Assembly (NCBI GenBank): GCA_033398695.1
Contig: CM065802.1
Span: 138,618,096-138,682,095, forward strand
Source: Orobanche coerulescens
Lineage: Eukaryota; Streptophyta; Magnoliopsida; Lamiales; Orobanchaceae
Length of the DNA stretch: 64,000 bases
Reading direction: 5' to 3'
Shown here: positions 32,137-44,725 of the stretch, in pieces
How positions within the stretch are numbered: position 1 is the stretch's first letter
Layout of the letters: the number at the start of each line of letters is the position of its first letter
Made by a program: the position numbers and the translations under genes
Notes under the pieces: model-generated
Database searches by the model: none
What the model was told of the DNA's origin: nothing
The model's input: the letters and a program-made list of their open reading frames with translations, nothing else

Positions 32137-34135
32137 CATACTGTTGGGATTCGGTGCCTAAAACGAAGGCCCAGCGGAAGCGGTAAAATGAAAATTAATT
32201 CGATCCGAATCCCTACGAGGATCGATCGAGCTACGTATATACGAAAATATAAACGAAAATCAAGAGTCGTAAGAAACTAACCCTTGTAGTCCGTTGATTA
32301 GATGGATAACCTTCTCTTGAGCTATTCCCCAAGCTTTACTTGATCTCTACGAATCTATTCCGCTTCAAGCCCTTGAACGATCCAACGCCGAAAGCACCAC
32401 GTCTCTACTTGCCACGCGCCGGAGAAACGACCGGAACGACGATCACCTTGCTATCCTTCGAGGATACGGCTAGAGCTAAGTGATAAAGCTATATATGTAA
32501 AGATTACTACACTCTAAGTGTTTTAATCTTACTCTCTCTTTATGTCTTGATATTTTTCTCTAAGAAAAACAAGAACAAAGTTGAAAAAGAAGATGAATTG
32601 GAGAAAAACTTTTTCTCTCTATTTCTCTCTCAAAACTCACGTTGGAAATGGCATGGAATAAGAAGTGAGAGATGTCATCATCTTCATTTATTCAACTCCC
32701 CACTACTTGCAACAACTCATGCATGTGGGAATCTAACCCCACCATATCAATCACAATCCATTAAAGAATGGAACAAGAGTCCACAAGGAAGGTGGGTGGA
32801 ATGTGGGGGGCGGCCCATGCTAGAAATCGGACGATTTCGGTTCGTTTCGGACTCCCAAGGGTCTAAACAGATAAACTCCGATTCCATATCGATGTATTTA
32901 TATCGATTAATTAATCCAATTAATTAAACATATCAAATACAAAATAATATAATTAATTTCTCCAAGAAATAATTATATACATGAATTAAATTAATCACCC
33001 AGTAATTTATTTAATTCATTAGGCCGTAAATCAATTTATCCAATAAATCGATTTAAACATCCAATGTTCCAAAATTAGATATCCAATATCTAATATTCAT
33101 AATGAGAGAATTAGCTTTATTCATTCCGTCGTCAATCTTATTGCGCGACTCGGTAGGTCCGTCTCAGTCAGCAATGAGAGGAACCAAAGAGTAGTAGCAC
33201 CACCTAACCAGCCTGGCAGCCCACACTGTACCCCAACTGAGAATGAATGATTGGGATCATTCAAGAACCATTCTGTCGTGAATACCAGTATACGTATAAA
33301 CCCTTCTTTCAAATGTCCCGATCAAGTTATGGGGTCACGGTCAGTCAAACCCCATCTGTACTTGACGCTATGCATGTGTTAATGCAAATCGAGATCATCG
33401 AGCTCTCGTGTATCTAATACAGCTAACTCCAATGCTTTGGCCAAAGACTTATGATCTCATCTGCCAATAACCGCATAGGACATATAACCCGTTCACTAAC
33501 AGGAGAAAGAATTCTATCTTGGTATTCAGTAGGACCTGCTACTTGCCCATCAAGATGCACGTCGAGGTTGACCCCCGCCTTCCGGTTTATAGGGTCAAAC
33601 TACTCTAATGAAAATCTTGATGTCACAAGCACATCCCTACTAAATCCTCAAGTCGAAGGTTCACGAATACCTATCACAACCTTTCGATTCCGTCATTGAC
33701 TGTCCCGGAGTGAAATCCGTGTGACGAATCGAGGGTCAGTCGGTTCGAGTATACTAATCCAATTAGCATACCTATAACGTGTGCTCCCACTAACTATTAG
33801 CATTCGACAGGCACTCTCCATGTCAAAGAACACGTCATACAAGTGTTCACATAAACATAACGCCCAGTCAAGTTTCATTGACTTGCGAACGATTAAGTAT
33901 TTGAGCTATAAACCTTTCCAGTGCCGACCCCTTTATCCAATAAGGAGTGTAATGTTTTGCTCTCAAATACACGGACTAGTTTCTATATGTATATTTACGA
34001 GTTAGGAATGCCAGTAACTACCAGTAAATAAAGAAACATTCATTGCCTTATATAATTGATTTACATAATTACAAGTGCAATGCCCTCACTCAACATCCTC
34101 TGAGTGGCATTCGAGGGCATACTCCTAACACATAC
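32137..34135 (-). mobile_element. Solo LTR of the same Copia family, with target duplication
   Basis: The LTR at 32142-34130 (1989 bp, plus ends TGTTGGGATTC and CTCCTAACA) is flanked by CATAC on both sides (32137-32141, 34131-34135). Copia-D has a single uninterrupted GTATGC at the homologous site near 40651, confirming the insertion point. With no internal region, it most likely arose by recombination between the two LTRs of a complete insertion. Confidence 0.93.
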
Positions 34136-35197
34136 CCCCACAGGTAAATCGGTAAGTCAGTATAGCCCAGCATGGAACGGACCATGTTCAACAAGGTCCG
34201 GTTCCCTCTTTCTGACACACCATTTAACTGAGGAGTACCTGGAGGTGTTAGTTGTGAAACTAGTCCATGTTCCTTAAGGAACTCGTCAAACTCCGTACTC
34301 ATATACTCGCCACTTCGGTCCGACCGAAGTGCTTTGATATGATTACCAGTTTGTTTCTTGACTATGGCCTTGAATTCCTGGAATTTCTCAAAGGCCTCGG
34401 ATTTATGTTTCATTAAGTATACATAACCATACCTAGTATGATCATCTGTAAACGTAATGAAATATTGATATCCGTCACGTGCTGCTTCCAAAGCACCACA
34501 AATGTCGGTATGGATTAATCCCAGTTTATCAGTGGCTCTTTCAAAAGTCCCTGTGAAGGGGGACTTAGTCATTTTGCCTTTAAGGCAAGATTCACAAGTA
34601 GGAAAGGGATCCGATCCCAATGGACCCATAAGTCCATCTTTTTCCATTTTGTAAACCTTGGTCTGACCAACATGACCAAGTCTAAGATGCCATTTCAAAA
34701 CTTCATTGGTTTCATCCCTACCACGTTTTCTAGTCATAGTATTCACAACTACTTTGTTGCTGAGATTTAGATGATACAATCCATTTAACAATGTAGCAGT
34801 ACCCACTAGTTTATTTCTGAAATAAATTTTGCAGGAACCATCACCAATGAAAAATGAAAAGCCTTTTTGGTCCATGACTGGAATGGATGCAATATTTTTG
34901 TGCCCCTTGGGCAAAACAAGTACATCTTCTAAAGTCAAAACAAAGCCGGATTCTAAACCCAAAAGAAGTGATCCTATGTCGGTCGCCTCGACACTATGCC
35001 CGCTTCCGACTGTGGTCATAACTTCTCCAGCTCCAAGCTTCTTACTTTGTTCCAGATCCTGATTCACGGTACAAATATGAAAACTAGCACCAGAATCCAG
35101 TATCCAGGAAGTAGAAAATACAGTAGCAGAACAATTTGATTCCAAAACTAAAAGTTCTGTACCTGAAGTGCCATGAAGAATCGGACAGTCTCTAGCC
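34136..35197 (-). pseudogene. Copia-E protease and integrase N-terminal part
   Basis: From the end of the gag zinc knuckle (HWARDCP) through protease (WILDSGASFHICT), integrase zinc domain (KWHLRLGHVGQTKVYKME then CESCLKGKMTKSPF) and catalytic core (GLIHTDICGALEAARDG, ALRSDRSGEYMSTEFDEF, LNGVSERGNRTLLNMV), which supply the D, D and E of the DDE triad. The open frame runs on into inserted LTR sequence at both ends. It is interrupted downstream by the solo LTR and upstream by Copia-D. Confidence 0.85.
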
Positions 35198-35202
35198 CAG
35201 TG

Positions 35203-37184
35203 TGTTAGGAATATGCCCTCGAATTCCACTCAGAGGATGTTGAGTGAGGGCATTGTACTTGTTATTATGTAAACCATTTATATAAGGCAAATGAATGTTT
35301 CTTTATTTACTGTAAGTTACTGGCATTCCTAACTCGTAAATAAACATATAGAAATTAGTCTGTGTATTTTAGAGCAAAACGTTCCACTCCTTATTGGATA
35401 AGGGGGTCGGCACTGGAAAGGTTATAGCTCAAATACTTAATCATTCGCAAGTCGATGAAACTTGACTGGACGTTAAGTTTATATGAAGACTTGTATGACG
35501 TGGTCTTTGAAATGGAGAGTGCCTGTCGAACAATAATGGTTAGTGGGAGAACACATTATAGGTATGTTAATTGGATTAGTATACTCGAACCGACTCACCC
35601 TCGATTCGTCACACCGATTTCACTCCGGGATAGTCAATGACGGAATCGAAAGGTTATGATAGGTATTCGTGAACCTTCGACTTGAGGATTTAGTAGGAAT
35701 GTGCTTGTGACGTCAAGATTTTCATTAGAGTAGTTCGACCCTGTAAACCGGAAGGCGGGGGTCAACCTCGACGTGCATCTTGACGAGCAAGTAGCAGGTC
35801 CTACTGAATACCAAGATAGAATTCTTTCTCCCATTAGTGAGCGGGTTATATGTCCTATGCGGTTATTGGCAGATGAGATCATAAGTCTTTGGCCAAAGCA
35901 TTGGAGCTAGTTGTATTAGATACATGACAGCTCGATGATCTCGATTTGCTTTAACGCATGCATAGCGTCAAGTACAGATAGGGTGTGACTGACTGTGACC
36001 CCATAACTTGATCGGGACATTTGAAAGAAGGGTTTATACGTATACTAGTATTCACGACAGAATGGTTCTTGAATGATCCTAATCATTCGTTCTCAGTTGG
36101 GGTACAGTGTAGGCCGCCAGGCTGGCTAGGTGATGTTACTACTCTTTGGTTCCTCCCATTGCTGACTGAGACGGACCTGCCGAGTCACGCAATAGGATTG
36201 ACGACGAAATGAATCAAGCTAATTCTCTCATTATGAATATTAGATATTGGATATCTAATTTGGGACATTGGATGTCTAAATCGATTTATTGGATAAATTG
36301 ATTTACGGCCTAATGAATTAAATAAATTACCGGGTGATTAATTTAATTCATAAATATAATTATTTCTTGGAGAATTTAATTATACTATTTTGTATTTGAT
36401 ATGTTTAATTAATTAGATTAATTAATCAATATAAATACATCGAAACGGAATCGGAGTTTATCTGTTTGTACTCTCGGGAGTCCGAAACAGACCGAACTCA
36501 TCCGTTTCTCCATGCCCCCCCCCCCCCCATTTCTAGCCACCTTCTTTTTGGACTTATGTCTCCATTCTTTAATGAATGATAATTGTGGAGGTGGGGTTTG
36601 ATTCCCACAAGCATGAGTTGTTGCAAGTAGTGGGGAATTGAATAAATGAAGATGATGACAATCTCTCATTGTGAAATGATTCCTACGTGAGTTGTGAGAG
36701 AAATAGAGAGAGAAAAAGTTTTTCTCCAAAGTCATCTTCTTCTTCACTTTGTTCTTGTTTTTTCTTAGAGAAAAATATCAAGACATATAGAGAGAGTAAG
36801 ATTAAAACACTTAGAGTGTAGTAATCTTTACATATATAGCTTCATCACTTGTTTCTAGCCGTAACCTTCGAGTTAATCAAGTGTTGTTATTCCGGTCGTT
36901 TTTCCGGCGCGTGGCAAGTAGAGACGCGGTGCTTTCGGCATTGGATCGTTCAAGGGCTTGGAGCGGATTGAACTCGTAGAGATCAAACTAAAGCTTGGGG
37001 AATAGCTCAAGAGAAGGTTACCATTTAATCAACGGACTTCGAGGGTTAGTTTCTTACGACTCTTGCTTTTCATTTATATATTCGTATATACGTAGCTCGA
37101 TCGATCCTCGTAGGGATTCGGATCGAATTAATTTTCGTTTTACCGCTTCTGCTGGGCCTTCATTTTAGGCACCGAATCCCAACA
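35203..37184 (+). repeat. 5' LTR of Copia-D
   Basis: 1982 bp, TGTTAGGAATATGCC to CCGAATCCCAACA. It contains a C homopolymer at about 36512-36527, A/G-rich leader blocks and two TATA-like motifs (TTTATATAAGG near 35277 and TATAAATA at 36430). Confidence 0.93.
36430..36437 (+). promoter_or_regulatory. Candidate TATA box of Copia-D 5' LTR
   Basis: TATAAATA follows ATTAATTAATCAA. The LTR part that follows becomes a pyrimidine/purine-rich leader (CTTCTTCTTCACTTTG at 36729), as expected downstream of a start site. The alternative TATA near 35277 lies only about 75 bp inside the LTR. Confidence 0.4.
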
Positions 37185-37185
37185 G

Positions 37186-37197
37186 TGGTATCGGAGC
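37186..37197 (+). other. Primer-binding site of Copia-D
   Basis: TGGTATCGGAGC, one base from the initiator tRNA-Met complement, just inside the 5' LTR. Confidence 0.85.
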
Positions 37198-38812
37198 GTA
37201 GGTCTTGCGATCGTATATACGATATTAGCATTTGGAATACTTGATTAGATGGTGTATGATTTGGGATCATAATCGTATTAATCGTTGATTTTCTATTGTT
37301 CATCTAAAAATTATTTTTTCATGATTTTATGTTACAATATAAATCTATTTTTCTTTTGAGAAACTGATTTAAATGAGTAATATAAAGATTAAAAAAATAT
37401 TATTTTTGGAATCGGGCGAAAAAAGCAGAAACGTAGCGGACCGGCGGCTTGAGCTGCCAGAGCCACCTCGCGGATGCTGAATGGACCGCGATGCAGCGGC
37501 AGGAGCGAGTCTGGTCGCGGGCATCGGCCGTTCTCGGCACCTGTGCGAGGCCACGCTCGGCGGCCCTGGCAGGCGGTGTCCGGGCTTGGCCCGGCCGTGT
37601 TTTCCGACTCCGCTTTTTATATTTCGTTCGATAATTAATTTCCCACAAATTAAATTGGATTTAATTTGAGTAAGATTTAATTATGGTAATTTTATTCTTA
37701 GGGGAATTAATTTAATGAAATATTTTCTCGTCCGGAACAAGTTAAAATTGACGGTTGTTTGAATTAATTGGATTAATTCATTTTGGATGGATTGTTTTAT
37801 ATTGATTGGATCAATAGTCAGATTCATTATGAATGCCATTTATTTAATGTGTTGGATGCATTATTTTTGAATGGTGATGTGGTTCATGGACCTAGTTTTT
37901 GAATCGTTCGGTTTTATTCGATTGGGTTGTAAAGGCCGTTTTGAGCCTATTTATTTAACTAGAAATATTTGTATCTAGGATGCAATTTTCAATGTAAAAT
38001 TTATATGTAATGACGAAGACCGGAGGAAGATCCATTTCGAGAAGACGAAGATTCAAGACGAAGACTTGTAATTAGATTACGGAGTTTTTGTTTTCTAGGA
38101 ACGGTCCATGAACCACATGTTGGTAGCAACTAGGTTGTGAATGGTTTTTTCATATTGTATGAATACCACAAACGCGCTAATATGATTAATGTGTAAAGTG
38201 TAACGTTAATCGCAAAAATTCTCCCACGACAAATTATTAAGTTTATAAGGTTTCAAGGTTTTCCTTGCCTCCATCGAGTTTTCGGGAAATTGAAATCCAA
38301 ACCGGATGTGCTATGCTTCCGAGTTATCGGGGTAGTCGTTCGGGGAGGATGGATAAATTACAGGAGCGCGTGGATGCCTTCGGTTGGAGCAAATTTTATC
38401 CTAGAAACACGATAGGTTGCCGGATAAGATTCAATTGTGAAACTGATTTGCGTCGATGGTATAAACTTAACTTGTTCACGAACCATAGAAACCGTATAGG
38501 TTGAGGGGAGTGAACAAGGGGAAAAAGAAGATCGAATCATCCATTAGATTGGTTGGTGTTGGACACCACTTTATGAAAATTAATAGACTAGAAACCTGTT
38601 CGGTTGCCCTCTATTAAGATTTATAAAGAACTCGATCACCACTATGAAGTAGAGCGACGATACTTCTGGATTTCACATGGGAGTGTGTTATTCCGATAAA
38701 AATAGTGGGAGCTGGGTAACAAGAATAGTAAAGACCTTAATTCTATACTCAGAACATAATTAAATGAGTCACTAATTAATCTATCGTACTTAATGCAGAC
38801 TCAAATCTCAAT
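37198..38812 (+). other. Copia-D leader with a GC-rich island
   Basis: About 1.6 kb of AT-rich untranslated leader interrupted by a GC-rich block at about 37424-37605 (GGACCGGCGGCTTGAGC, CGCTCGGCGGCCCTGG). Copia-E has a different GC-rich block at the corresponding place. Open frames here look accidental. Confidence 0.6.
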
Positions 38813-39169
38813 ATGACAATGAATCCACTCGCAGTGCAACGAAAAGAACACCTTAATGGGACCTAACTTTGCGGATTGGCTCCATGTCGATGATTGTCCT
38901 CGGTATAGAGGCGGGATACGTCTTGGAGACGGACATTCCGGCGCCTCTGTGCGGACCGAGCCAATCGGGAAGAGATTGAAAACCACGAAAAGTGGGTTAA
39001 GGATGACGTGAAAGTCCGTGCTTATATGATGGCTTCCATGTCTAATGAGCTTGAGAGCTCATGAGAAAATGACTTACGCTGGCGATTCTATCTCACTTAA
39101 CCGAAGCTTTATGGTGAGCACAATGTAATCGCTAGATATGAGATATCCAAGAAACTGTTCGGTGCAAGG
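38813..39169 (+). pseudogene. Copia-D gag N-terminal part, frameshifted
   Basis: ATG at 38813 gives MTMNPLA, as in Copia-E gag, but several small indels and a stop follow within 60 bases. Recognisable pieces recur in other frames (NHEKWVKDDVKVRAYMMASM around 38975-39040). Confidence 0.75.
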
Positions 39170-41032
39170 ATGAAGGAAGGTGAGAAGGTTGGGGAACACG
39201 TCCTCAAAATGATATCCATGATCGAGAGATTGGAGGCTCTTGATTTTAAAATGGATACTTCTCTCCAAACCGACCTTATCCTACAGTCTCTTCATGATTC
39301 CTTCTCACAGTTTGTTATGAACTTTAACTGCAATGAGATTGCATGTCACTTAGCTGGGCTAATGAACAAACTCGTGACTGCTCAGTCTCAGATGAAGACT
39401 CTGCGAATGAAGGAGTCTGCCCTTGTGATTTCTTCTGGACTTCAGAAGTCTAAGAATAAGAAGAAAAAGACCAAGAAGCGGACTAGACCGCAAGCTAAGG
39501 ACCTTAAGGGAGAGGGCAAGGCCCCGATGGTTCCAAAGAACAAGAAGAAGAAGGATGCTTGTCTCAAGTGTGGTGAGCTGGGCCACTGGGCTAGAGACTG
39601 TCCGATTCTTCATGGCACTTCAAGTACAGAACTTTTAGTTTTGGAAACAAATTGTTCTGCTACTGTATTTTCTACTTCCTGGATACTGGATTCTGGTGCT
39701 AGTTCTCATATTTGTACCGTGAATCAAGATTTGGAACAAAGTAGGAAGCTTGGATCTGGAGAAGTTATGATCACAGTCGGAAGCGGGCATAGTGTCGGGG
39801 CGACCGACATAGGATCACTTCTTTTAGGTTTAGAATCCGGCTTTGTTTTGACTTTAGAAGATGTACTTGTTTTGCCCAAGGGGCACAAAAACATTGTATC
39901 CATTCCGGTCATGGACCGAAAAGGTTTTTCATTTTTCATTGGTGATGGTTCCTGCAAAATTTATTTTAGAAATAAACTAGTGGGTACTGCTACATTGTTA
40001 AATGGATTGTATCATCTAAATCTCAATAACAATGTAGTTGTGAATACTATGACTAGAAAACGTGGTAGGGATGAAACCAATCAAGTTTTGAAATGGCATC
40101 TTAGACTTGGCCATGTTGGTCAGACCAAGGTTTACAAGATGGAAAAGGATGGACTTATGGGTCCATTGGGATCGGATCCCTTTCCTACTTGTGAATCTTG
40201 CCTTAAAGGCAAAATGACTAAGTCCCCCTTCACAGGGACTTTTGAAAGAGCCGCTGATAAACTGGGATTAATCCATAATGACGTTTGCGGTGCTTTGGAA
40301 GCAGCACGTGACGGATATCAATATTTCATTACGTTTACAGATGATCATACTAGGTATGGTTATGTATACTTAATGAAACATAAATCCGAGGCCTTTGAGA
40401 AATTCCCGGAATTCAAGGCCCTAGTCGAGAAACAAACTGGTAATCATATCAAAGCACTTCGGTCGGACCGAGGTGGCGAGTATATGAGTACGGAGTTTGA
40501 AGAGTTCCTTAAGGAACATGGAATAGTTTCACAACTAACACCTCTAGGTATTCCTCAGTTAAATGGTGTGTCAGAAAGAAGGAACCGGACCTTGTTGAAC
40601 ATGGTCCATTCCATACTGGGCTATACTGACTTACCAATTTACCTATGGGGGTATGCACTCCTGACTACCGCTTATATCTTAAACAGATGTCCTTCCAAAT
40701 CCGTTCCTAAAACTCCACATGAGATGTGGGAGGGCAGGAAACCAAGTCTTAATCATATTAGGATTTGGGGATGTCCCGCCTATGTCAAGAAGACTAAGGT
40801 GGAGAAGTTGGAAGCTATATCCGCGAAGGGACATTTCATTGGATTCCCGTCTGGGATGATGGGATATCTATTCTACATGCCCGAAGATCGAAAGATCATT
40901 GTTGCTTTACAAGCACACTTCCTGGAAGATGAGTTCATTCAGGAAGGCGGAGCAGGTAGAAGTATTTCTTTAGAAGAATACAATGAAACTCCTCGGGAGA
41001 CACTGCAGCTGGCCCGGAGCCGAACTTTCTGA
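39170..41032 (+). pseudogene. Copia-D gag C-terminal part, protease and integrase
   Basis: 620 aa. The gag tail (EGEKVGEHVLKMISMIERLE) is followed by a Lys-rich stretch, one CCHC knuckle (CLKCGELGHWARDC near residue 135), protease (WILDSGASSHICT near 170), integrase zinc domain (WHLRLGHVGQTKVYKME, CESCLKG) and DDE core (LIHNDVCGAL, RSDRGGEYMSTEFEEF, NGVSERRNRTLLNMV). It ends at a shift shortly after the conserved SISLEEYNET. The frame starts inside gag because the upstream part is broken. Protease and integrase motifs look intact. Confidence 0.88.
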
Positions 41033-42425
41033 AATACAAGTACAACCACCTCGTAGGTCTAGTAGGGTGTCTCATTTACCTGAGAGGTATGGGCTTGTGC
41101 ACTTCGAGGAGCTGGGTCTCCATGAGGTTCCAAGTGATAGCCAAGAGACCGACCCGACGACCTATGACCAAGCGATGGTGGATGTAGACTCCGCGAAATG
41201 GCGTGAAGCTATGGAAGCTGAGATAGAATCGATGCATGTCAATCAGGTCTGGACTCTAGTAGACCGCCCCAAGGGCATAGTGCCTATTGGGAACAAGTGG
41301 ATCTACAAGAGAAAGACTGATGGTGATGGCAAGGTTGACGCCTATAAGGCCAGGCTTGTGGCAAATGGTTATACCCAGAAGGAAGGGATCGATTACCACG
41401 ATACCTTCTCGCCCGTATCCATGATCAAGTCTACTCGCATGATGCTTGCTATAGCTGCCTACCACAATTATGAGATATGGAAAATGGACGTAAAGATGGC
41501 TTTCCTTAATGGATTCCTCGAGGAGGAAATCTATATGGAGCAGCCTAAAGGCTTTGTGTCCGAAGTCGATATTCAGAAAGTGTGCAAGCTTCAGCGTTCC
41601 ATTTATGGACTAAAGCAAGTGTCGTGTAGTTGGAACCATCGTTTTGACGAGGCGGTCAAAGAGTTTGACTTCGTGCAAAATGAAGAGGAACCTTGTGTAT
41701 ACAAGAAGGTTAGTGGGAGCAAGATCGCATTCTTAGTACTATATGTGGATGATATTCTGCTAATAGGAAATGATGTGGGAATGCTCAGTTCTGTAAAAGC
41801 TTGGATTTCGAGTAATTTCTCCATGAAAGACTTGGGAGAAGCAACCTATATTCTTGGAATTCGACTCTACCGGGATAGAGCGAAGAGAACAATAGGCCTT
41901 TCACAAGCCCTCTATATAGATAAGATCTTAAAGCGATTTAAGATGGATGATTCTAAAAGAGGGTTCCTACCGATGCGACATGGAATAAAACTCACCTTGA
42001 AGATGTGTCCTCAAAGTGAGGAACAACGAAAGGAAATGAGTAATATACCATATGCTTCGGCCGTGGGTAGCCTTATGTATGTTATGTTGTGTACGAGACC
42101 TGACATTGCGCATGCAGTAAGCGTGGTGTGTAGGTTTCAGGCAAACCCAGGTAGGGAACATTGGACTGCTGTAAAGAACGTTCTCAAGTACTTAAGAAGA
42201 ACTAGAGATATGGTTCTTATGTATGGCGGTGGAGAATTGGATGTGGTGGGATACACTGATTCGGACTTCCAAGGACTGAAGGACGACTCGATGTCTACTT
42301 CTGGCTACATATTTACTCTTAATGGAGGAGCAGTATCTTGGCGTAGCGCCAAGCAAAGCGCGACTGCTGATTCCACCTGTCAGGCTGAGTATCAAGCCGC
42401 CTTCCGAGGAAGGGTTCTGGATTAA
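40983..42425 (+). pseudogene. Copia-D reverse transcriptase-RNase H
   Basis: 480 aa. RT from WREAMEAEIESMHVNQVW through MDVKMAFLNGFLEEEIYMEQ and the catalytic YVDDILLIGN, then RNase H to STCQAEYQA, where a deletion of about ten bases relative to Copia-E shifts the frame. The first 30 or so codons overlap the integrase piece in another frame. Confidence 0.88.
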
Positions 42426-42720
42426 GAAGTTTCTGGGAGAACTTCAAATGATACCATGTGCTGAGATGCCTGTTCCGCTGTACTGCGAAAACGACGGAGC
42501 TGTAGCGCAGGCCAAGGAGCCGAGGTTTCACAACAGCACCAAACATATTGAGAGGAAGTATCATCTCGTAAGCGAATTTGTTCGCAAGGGATACATTGTG
42601 CTGCACATAGTAGACTCGGCCGACAACGTTGCCGATCCACTGACCAAGCCACTTTCTCAGACTAGCTTGGAGCGTCATTTGGAGAACATGGGTATTAGAT
42701 ACCATAGTGTGTGGCATTGA
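42322..42720 (+). pseudogene. Copia-D RNase H end
   Basis: Continues RNase H in a new frame after about 42395: EGFWIKKFLGELQMIPCAEM, KHIERKYHLVSEFVRKG, ADPLTKPLSQTSLERHLENM, ending HSVWH. The first 25 or so codons before 42400 are out of frame and not genuine. Confidence 0.85.
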
Positions 42721-42735
42721 GTGCAAGTGGGAGAT

Positions 42736-44725
42736 TGTTAGGAGTACGCCCTCGAATGCCACTAAGAGGATGTTGAGTGAGGGCATTGTACTTGTTATTA
42801 TGTAAACCATTTATATAAGGCAAAAGAATGTTTCTTTATTTACTGGAAGTTACTGGCATTCCTAACTCGTAAATAAACATATAGAAACTAGTCCGTGTAT
42901 TTGAGAGCAAAACGTTCCACTCCTTATTGGATAAGGGGGTCGGCACTGGAAAGGTTATAGCTCAAATACTTAATTGTTCGCAAGTCGATGAAACTTGACT
43001 GGGCGTTAAGTTTATATGAAGACTTGTATGACGTGTTCTTTGACATGGAGAGTGCCTGTCGAACACTAATGGTTAGTGGGAGCACACGTTATAGGTATGC
43101 TAATTGGATTAGTATACTGGAACCGACTCACCCTCGATTCGTCACACAGATTTCACTCCGGGACAGTCAATGACGGAATCGAAAGGTTATGATAGGTATT
43201 CGTGAACCTTCGACTTGAGGATTTAGTAGGGATGTGCTTGTGACGTCAAGATTTTCATTAGAGTAGTTCGACCCTGTAAACCGGAAGGCGGGGGTCAACC
43301 TCGACGTGCATCTTGACGGGCAAGTAGGAGGTCCTACTGAATACCAAGATAGAATTCTTTCTCCCGTTAGTGAGCGGTTTATATGTCCTATGCGGTTATT
43401 GGCAGATGAGATCATAAGTCTTTGGCCAAAGCATTGGAGCTAGTTGTATTAGATACACGAAAACTCGATGATCTCGATTTGCATTAACGCATGCATAGCG
43501 TCAAGTACGGATAGGGTTTGACTGACCGTGACCCCATAACTTGATCGGGACATTTGAAAGAAGGGTTTATACATATACTGGTATTCACGACAGAATGGTT
43601 CTTGAATGATCCCAATCATTCGTTCTCAGTTGGGGTACAGTGTAGGCCGCCAGGCTGGCTAGGTGGTGCTACTACTCTTTGGTTCCTCCCATTGCTGACT
43701 GAGACGGACCTACCGAGTCGCGCAATATGATTGACGACGGAATGCATCAAGCTAATTCTCTCATTATGAATATTAGATATTGGATATCTAATTTGGGAGA
43801 TTGGATGTCTAAATCGATTTATTGGATAAATTGATTTACGGCCTAATGAATTAAATAAATTACCGGGTGATTAATTTAATTCATAAATATAATTATTTCT
43901 TGGAGAAATTAATTATATTATTTTGTATTTGATATGTTTAATTAATTGGATTAATTAATCAATATAAATATATCGAAACCGAATCGGAGTTTATCTGTTT
44001 GGACTCTCGGGAGTCCGAAACGGACCGAACTCATCCGTTTCTCCATGGGCCGTCCCCCCCCCCCCCCCATTTCTAGCCACCTTCTTTTTGGACTTATGTC
44101 TCCATTCTTTAATGAATGAAAATTGTGGAGGTGGGGTTTGATTCCCACATGCATGAGTTGTTGCAAGTAGTGGGGAGTTGAATAAATGAAGATGATGACA
44201 ATCTCTCATTGTGAAATGATTCCTACGTGAGTTGTGAGAGAAATAGAGAGAGAAAAAGTTTTTCTCCAAAGTCATCTTCTTCTTCACTTTGTTCTTGTTT
44301 TTTCTTAGAGAAAAATATTAAGACATATAGAGAGAGTAAGATTAAAACACTTAGAGTCTAGTAATCTTTACATATATAGCTTCATCACTTAATTCTAGCC
44401 GTAACCTTCGAGGTTAATCAAGTGTTGTTATTCCGGTCATTTTTCCGGCGCGTGGCAAGTAGAGACGCGGTGCTTTCGGCGTTGGATCATTCAAGGGCTT
44501 GGAGCGGATTGAACTCGTAGAGATCAAACTAAAGCTTGGGGAATAGCTCAAGAGAAGGTTACCATTTAATCAATGGACTTCGAGGGTTAGTTTCTTACGA
44601 CTCTTGCTTTTCGTTTATATATTCGTATATACGTAGCTCGATCGATCCTCGTAGGGATTCGGATCGAATTAATTTTCGTTTTACCGCTTCCGCTGGGCCT
44701 TCGTTTTAGGCACCGAATCCCAACA
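42736..44725 (+). repeat. 3' LTR of Copia-D
   Basis: 1990 bp, TGTTAGGAGTACGCC to CCGAATCCCAACA, preceded by the polypurine tract AAGTGGGAGAT (42725-42735). It has the same C homopolymer (about 44056-44070) as the 5' LTR, with a different length and context. Confidence 0.93.

Larger units (their letters stand above)
35203..44725 (+). mobile_element. Copia-D, full-length element
   Basis: 9523 bp flanked by CAGTG (35198-35202, 44726-44730), inserted in the gag zinc-knuckle codons of Copia-E and in the opposite orientation. Two full LTRs, primer site, long leader, gag, protease-integrase and RT-RNase H in Copia order. The frame is broken in gag (several small shifts), at the integrase-RT junction near 41000 and in RNase H near 42400, so it is not autonomous. 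Confidence 0.95.

Noticed and set aside
36512..36527. C homopolymer as a regulatory element
   Set aside because: The length differs between LTR copies and it is absent as a pure tract in others. Simple slippage explains it.
37369..37669. Frames on both strands in the GC-rich island of Copia-D
   Set aside because: Four overlapping frames in one GC-rich block without homology among them are composition effects.
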